NCBI GenBank assembly: GCA_022822125.1
Contig: JAJECF010000031.1
Span: 1 to 10,428, forward strand
Direction of reading: 5' to 3'
DNA from: Alphaproteobacteria bacterium
GTDB taxonomy: Bacteria > Pseudomonadota > Alphaproteobacteria > Bin95
DNA: 10,428 bases
Part shown: positions 6,885 through 10,428 of the stretch, piece after piece
Position numbering within the stretch: the stretch's first letter is position 1
How the letters are laid out: each line of letters starts with the position of its first letter
Translations under genes and position numbers: made by a program
The notes under the pieces: model-generated
The model's database searches: none
Seen by the model: only the letters and a program-made list of their open reading frames with translations
Told to the model about the DNA's origin: nothing

Positions 6885-9298
6885 AATTCACCTTCTCCTG
6901 GCTGAAGGACCATCTCGACACCGAGGCCACGCTCGACGAGGTCTCGGAGGCGCTGACCATGCTGGGCCTCGAGGTGGACGGTATAGAGGACCGCGCGCGG
7001 GAGTTCGCGTCCTTCACGACGGCGCGCGTGCTCTCCGCCGAGCCGCATCCGCAGGCGGACCGCCTGCGCGTCTGCCTGGTGGATACGGGGACGGACGAGG
7101 TGCAGGTCGTCTGCGGCGCGCCGAATGCGCGGGCCGGCATGATGGGCGTGTTCGCGCCTTCGGGAAGCTGGATTCCGGGAACCGGGCTCAGGCTGAAGAA
7201 GACCGCCATTCGCGGCGTTGAAAGCAACGGCATGCTGCTGTCGGAGCGCGAGCTCGGCGTTTCGGACGAGCATGAGGGCATTGTCGATCTGCCGGCCGAC
7301 ACGCCGCTCGGGGCGCCCTATGCGCGGGTGGCGGGGCTCGACGACCCGGTGATCGAGGTCGGCCTCACGCCCAATCGCGGCGACTGCGCCGGCATTCGCG
7401 GCATCGCCCGGGACCTGGCTGCGCGCGGCCTCGGCGCGCTGAAAGGCGTTCCCGGCTGGGGCGAGAGCGTTCCGGGCGGCTTCGAAAGCCCGGTCGCCGT
7501 GCGCCTCGAACTCGGCGACCGGCCTGAGGCCTGCCCGCTCTTCGCCGGGCGCTATATCCGGGGCGTGAGCAACGGCCCGTCGCCGAAATGGGTCCGGGAC
7601 CGCCTGCGCGCCGTGGGGCTGCGCCCGATTTCCGCGCTGGTCGATATCACCAATTATTTCACCCTGGACATGGGCCGCCCGCTGCATGTCTTCGATGCCG
7701 ACAGGCTCGAGGGCGATGTCGTGGTGCGCATGGGCCGGGACGGCGAGGAAATCGACGCGCTCGACGGCCGGCGCTATCCGGCTGATGCGGAGATGACGCT
7801 GATCTGCGACGAGGCGAAGGGCAACGCCTTCGGCGGCATCATGGGCGGTGCGGCGACCGGCTGCACCGAGGACACGGTCAATGTCTTCCTGGAGAGCGCG
7901 TTGTTCGACCCGCTGCGCACCGCGGCCACGGGGCGCCGGATCGGCGTGCAGAGCGACGCCCGCTACCGCTTCGAGCGCGGCGTCGATCCGACATCCGCCG
8001 TGGCCGGCATGGAGGCCGCCACGCGCATGATCCTGGACTTCTGCGGCGGCGAGGCGAGCCTGCCGGTCGTCGCGGGCGCAGAGCCGGACTGGCGGCGGCG
8101 CTACCGCTTCCGCCCGGAGCGGGTGGAGAGCCTGGGCGGCGTTGCGGTCCCGGCGGCGCGCAGCGTTGAAATCCTCCGCGCGCTCGGTTTCGGAGTCGAG
8201 GACGGGGAAGGCGCGCTGTCCGTCGCCCCGCCGCCCTGGCGGCCGGACATTCTGGGCGAGGCCGACCTGGTGGAGGAGGTGCTCCGGGTCCACGGCTTCG
8301 AACACATCCCGGTGGCGGATTTCCCGGCGCCGACCGTGCTGCCCGCGCCGGCGCTCACGCGCGCCGCCGCGCGCGCAGCGAAGCTGCGCCGGGCGCTCGC
8401 CGCGGCGGGCATGGCCGAGGCCGTCACCTTCTCCTTCATGCCGGCGCGGCGCGCGGCGCTGTTCGGCGGCGGGGACGCCGCGCTCCGGCTCGACAACCCG
8501 ATCAGCAGCGACCTCGATTGCATGCGCCCTTCCATCCTGCCGAACCTGCTGGACGCCGCCCGGCGCAATGCCGACGGGGGCCGCGCAGCCGGCGCGCTGT
8601 TCGAGGTCGGCCCCGTCTTCCGCCCGGAGGCGGCGGCCATCGAGCCCGAGGGGCAGCGCCAGGCCGCCGCCGGCATCCGCTGGGGCATGACGCCCCGCCA
8701 CTGGAGCGCGCCTGCGCGCCCCGTGGATGCGCTCGATGCCAAGGCGGATGCGCTGGCCGCGCTGGCGGCGGTGGCCGCGCCGGTGGACAAGCTGCGCACG
8801 ACGGCGGACGCCCCGGCCTGGTTCCATCCCGGCCGTTCGGGGGCGCTCCGGCTCGGCGCCGTCGCATTGGCCTGGTTCGGCGAGCTGCACCCCCGCGTGC
8901 TGGAGGACTTCGGCGCGGCCGGCCCGATAGCGGCGTTCGAGGTCTTTCCCGAGGCCGCGCCGGCGCCGAGGGCGAAGGCCGGCGGCAAGCTCCGCCCGGC
9001 GCTCAGCCGCTCCGCCTTCCAGCCGGTCGAGCGCGATTTCGCTTTCGTCGTCACCGAGGATGTCGAGGCTGACAGCGTGCTGCGCGCCGTGCGCCATGCG
9101 GACAGGACGCTGATCTCAGACGCGGCGGTGTTCGACGTCTATCGCGGCAAGGGCATCGAACCGGGGCGCAAGTCGCTGGCCGTCGCCGTCACCCTCCAGC
9201 CGCAGGACGCCACGCTGACGGACGCCGAGCTCGAAGCCGCCTCCGCCCGCATCGTCGCCGCCGTCAGCAAGGCCACGGGGGCCGTGCTGCGGGGTTGA
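6881..9298 (+). CDS. pheT: Phenylalanyl-tRNA synthetase beta subunit
   Basis: This 805-residue beta subunit binds and edits (removes misattached Tyr) in the PheRS tetramer. Domains in order: an N-terminal helical segment ([10 protein letters not shown]), an OB-fold tRNA-binding domain (about 45-150, with [11 protein letters not shown] and [12 protein letters not shown]), the B3/B4 editing domain (about 215-395, with [17 protein letters not shown] and GIMGG), the B5 domain (about 405-476), a class II-like core lacking catalysis (about 495-690) and the C-terminal FDX-ACB anticodon-binding domain (about 707-805, with [10 protein letters not shown]). The start is GTG at 6881, overlapping the pheS stop by 4 bp, with GGAGG (6869-6873) 7 nt upstream; the open frame extends 21 codons further into pheS. 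Translational coupling would balance the two subunits. It ends 4 bp from the convergent membrane-protein gene. Confidence 0.98.
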   Translation: MKFTFSWLKDHLDTEATLDEVSEALTMLGLEVDGIEDRAREFASFTTARVLSAEPHPQADRLRVCLVDTGTDEVQVVCGAPNARAGMMGVFAPSGSWIPGTGLRLKKTAIRGVESNGMLLSERELGVSDEHEGIVDLPADTPLGAPYARVAGLDDPVIEVGLTPNRGDCAGIRGIARDLAARGLGALKGVPGWGESVPGGFESPVAVRLELGDRPEACPLFAGRYIRGVSNGPSPKWVRDRLRAVGLRPISALVDITNYFTLDMGRPLHVFDADRLEGDVVVRMGRDGEEIDALDGRRYPADAEMTLICDEAKGNAFGGIMGGAATGCTEDTVNVFLESALFDPLRTAATGRRIGVQSDARYRFERGVDPTSAVAGMEAATRMILDFCGGEASLPVVAGAEPDWRRRYRFRPERVESLGGVAVPAARSVEILRALGFGVEDGEGALSVAPPPWRPDILGEADLVEEVLRVHGFEHIPVADFPAPTVLPAPALTRAAARAAKLRRALAAAGMAEAVTFSFMPARRAALFGGGDAALRLDNPISSDLDCMRPSILPNLLDAARRNADGGRAAGALFEVGPVFRPEAAAIEPEGQRQAAAGIRWGMTPRHWSAPARPVDALDAKADALAALAAVAAPVDKLRTTADAPAWFHPGRSGALRLGAVALAWFGELHPRVLEDFGAAGPIAAFEVFPEAAPAPRAKAGGKLRPALSRSAFQPVERDFAFVVTEDVEADSVLRAVRHADRTLISDAAVFDVYRGKGIEPGRKSLAVAVTLQPQDATLTDAELEAASARIVAAVSKATGAVLRG

Positions 9299-9302
9299 CG
9301 AG

Positions 9303-10100
9303 CTAACGTCCCGCGAGTTGGAGCCAGAACCAGAAAAGGGCGAAAAGCACCGGCTGGTGCAGCAGGTAGTAAACGAGGCTGTGGCGGCCGATGAAACGAA
9401 CGGCGTTTCCGGACCATCCCTCAAGTCTTGGCGCCGCCAGAACCTGCAGCCAGCCAGCCCGATGGCACATCTTCGCCGCGCCCACGCCCAGAAGCGCCGG
9501 CGCGAGCCAGGGAAACACGGGGCGGAAATCGCTTGCCACGGGCGCGACGCTCCCGAGGCCGAGCCAACTCAGCGCCGATGCGTTCAACCACTCGATCGCA
9601 ATGAGTTCATCGACCGCGAAGACCGCAGCCGCGAATGCCACGGCCAACCACCACGGAGCGCGGAGAAATGCGAGCCCGGCGATGCTCGCAATCGCGATCA
9701 TGTGCAGGATGCCGAAGAAGATGTAGGTCTCCGGTGTCACGAACCGTGTCACGATGGTGATCGCCAGCGCAGCAAGCACGATGATGACGAGGCGCCGCCT
9801 CCACGGTCTCCACTGAATTCCGTCGCTGTGCGCGAGATAAAGGCTGGCGCCGGTAAGAAAGAGAAAGCTGCCGGCGACGATGGTGGCGAGCGTCCACCAA
9901 TGGAGCTGCTCCGAGTAACCGCGTTCTTCCAGGCCGAAAAACTCAAGGTCGTAAGCGAAATGGAAGACGGTCATGCCGAGGAGAGCCGCGCCCCGGAGGA
10001 AATCCAAGAGTGCGATGCGGGGGATTGCGCCCGGCGGGGAGGCCGGCGGGCTCGCGTTTTTTCTTTCCGCCCCGTGCTTCCTTGCCCGTCTTCGCGCCAT
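9303..10100 (-). CDS. DUF1624 / HGSNAT-like multi-pass membrane acyltransferase-family protein
   Basis: This 265-residue integral membrane protein has about seven hydrophobic segments (roughly 29-50, 69-90, 103-121, 127-147, 150-169, 194-210 and 243-262). The first carries the family signature DFLRGAALLGMTVFHFAYDL (R36, H47). Other family-like positions are H133 in GILHMIA, DFRPVFPWLAP (191-201) and GRHSLVYYLLHQP (238-250), the last also seen in related membrane acyltransferases. The heparan-alpha-glucosaminide N-acetyltransferase fold moves acyl groups across membranes; the substrate here is unknown. The frame opens at 10229, but the ATG at 10098-10100 is preferred: AAGGA lies about 10 nt upstream, and the product begins with a basic tail (MARRRARKHG) ahead of the first membrane segment. 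The gene reads less GC-rich than its neighbours and converges on pheT with a 4-bp gap. Confidence 0.85.
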   Translation of the reverse strand: MARRRARKHGAERKNASPPASPPGAIPRIALLDFLRGAALLGMTVFHFAYDLEFFGLEERGYSEQLHWWTLATIVAGSFLFLTGASLYLAHSDGIQWRPWRRRLVIIVLAALAITIVTRFVTPETYIFFGILHMIAIASIAGLAFLRAPWWLAVAFAAAVFAVDELIAIEWLNASALSWLGLGSVAPVASDFRPVFPWLAPALLGVGAAKMCHRAGWLQVLAAPRLEGWSGNAVRFIGRHSLVYYLLHQPVLFALFWFWLQLAGR

Positions 10101-10285
10101 GCGGACAGGTTCCTTCGCTGTCGGCAACGATAAGATCCTACGAGACACCAATATACGATAATGCGGCATTTGACCGGATTGGGCCGGACTCTCCAACCGA
10201 CTCCCTCGACCCGGACGGCCGCGAGTCATATCAACGGCACCGGGTTGAAACTCACGTGCAAATGCCGCCCGGTGTCCCCGCCTCT
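10101..10285. other. Non-coding upstream region of the membrane acyltransferase gene
   Basis: No convincing gene lies here. The part nearest the gene (about 10120-10180) is the most A/T-rich stretch of the window and carries a possible minus-strand -10 element TATATT (10150-10155, read on the minus strand) without a good -35. The minus-strand ribosome site GAAGGA lies just before 10100. The remainder is unremarkable up to the palindromic repeat. Confidence 0.4.
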
Positions 10286-10403
10286 CCTCATCCCGAGTAG
10301 CGGCGCCAGCCGCGTATCGAGAGCCTGTCCTGAGCCTGTCGAAGGGGACGGCGGGGCATCCTTCGATACGCGCCCGCTGGCGCGGTCGCTACTCAGGATG
10401 AGG
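10286..10403. repeat. 118-bp nested inverted repeat (dispersed intergenic palindrome type)
   Basis: Three paired blocks run inwards. CCTCATCCCGAGTAGCG (10286-10302) pairs with 10387-10403 at 16 of 17 positions. GCGCCAGC (10303-10310) pairs perfectly with GCTGGCGC (10376-10383). CGCGTATCGA (10311-10320) pairs perfectly with TCGATACGCG (10363-10372). The centre adds TCGAAGG (10339-10345) against CCTTCGA (10360-10366), and a direct repeat GAGCCTGTC (10321-10329 and 10332-10340). The motifs CCTGAGCCTGTCGAAGG and ACTCAGGATGAGG resemble short palindromes scattered between genes in many GC-rich alphaproteobacteria. No open reading frame or transposase is associated with it here. Confidence 0.8.
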
Positions 10404-10428
10404 ACGAAGGACCCGGGCTGCGGTAGGG

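Noticed and set aside
6830..9097. Long open frame antisense to pheT (about 755 codons)
   Set aside because: It is a compositional shadow of pheT; the product is Arg/Ala/Gly-rich with no family signature.
10170..10198. Plus-strand promoter starting with TTGACC at 10170
   Set aside because: There is no -10-like hexamer at a suitable distance, and no plus-strand gene follows in the window.

Overview
The window is a very GC-rich bacterial chromosome segment that looks alphaproteobacterial. This rests on the style of the housekeeping proteins (an IF3 with a non-AUG start and a short basic N-terminus, a 358-residue PheS, an 805-residue PheT) and on the tRNA-synthetase/ribosomal gene order. The genus cannot be fixed by eye. 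No prophage, insertion sequence, CRISPR array, rRNA or tRNA was found. Most of the window is core translation machinery.

Left part (1-2426): two tandem minus-strand genes encode paralogous class II aldolase/adducin-domain proteins; the left one runs off the window edge. A 99-bp gap separates them from a divergent plus-strand gene for a beta-hydroxyacid dehydrogenase of the 3-hydroxyisobutyrate/tartronate-semialdehyde reductase family. Together they look like a small metabolic unit acting on hydroxy- or oxo-acids. Both aldolase-like proteins keep the three metal-binding histidines but have glycine where FucA has its catalytic glutamate, so their reaction is open.

Centre (2427-9298): thrS, infC, rpmI, rplT, pheS and pheT lie in one direction, in the same relative order as in E. 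coli (without pheM and ihfA). A good sigma70-type promoter sits before thrS. infC most probably starts at an AUA codon behind a strong Shine-Dalgarno sequence, which would allow IF3 to regulate its own synthesis. A 175-bp gap between infC and rpmI holds a candidate promoter overlapping an inverted repeat, so rpmI-rplT-pheST may also be transcribed separately. pheS and pheT overlap by 4 bp.

Right part (9299-10428): a minus-strand gene for a multi-pass membrane protein of the DUF1624/HGSNAT-like acyltransferase family converges on pheT with only 4 bp between the stop codons. Upstream of it, the last roughly 330 bp contain no gene but hold a 118-bp nested inverted repeat of the dispersed intergenic-repeat type.

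I found no convincing new defence or mobile system. The items most worth checking are the infC start, the aldolase/dehydrogenase trio and the terminal palindromic repeat.
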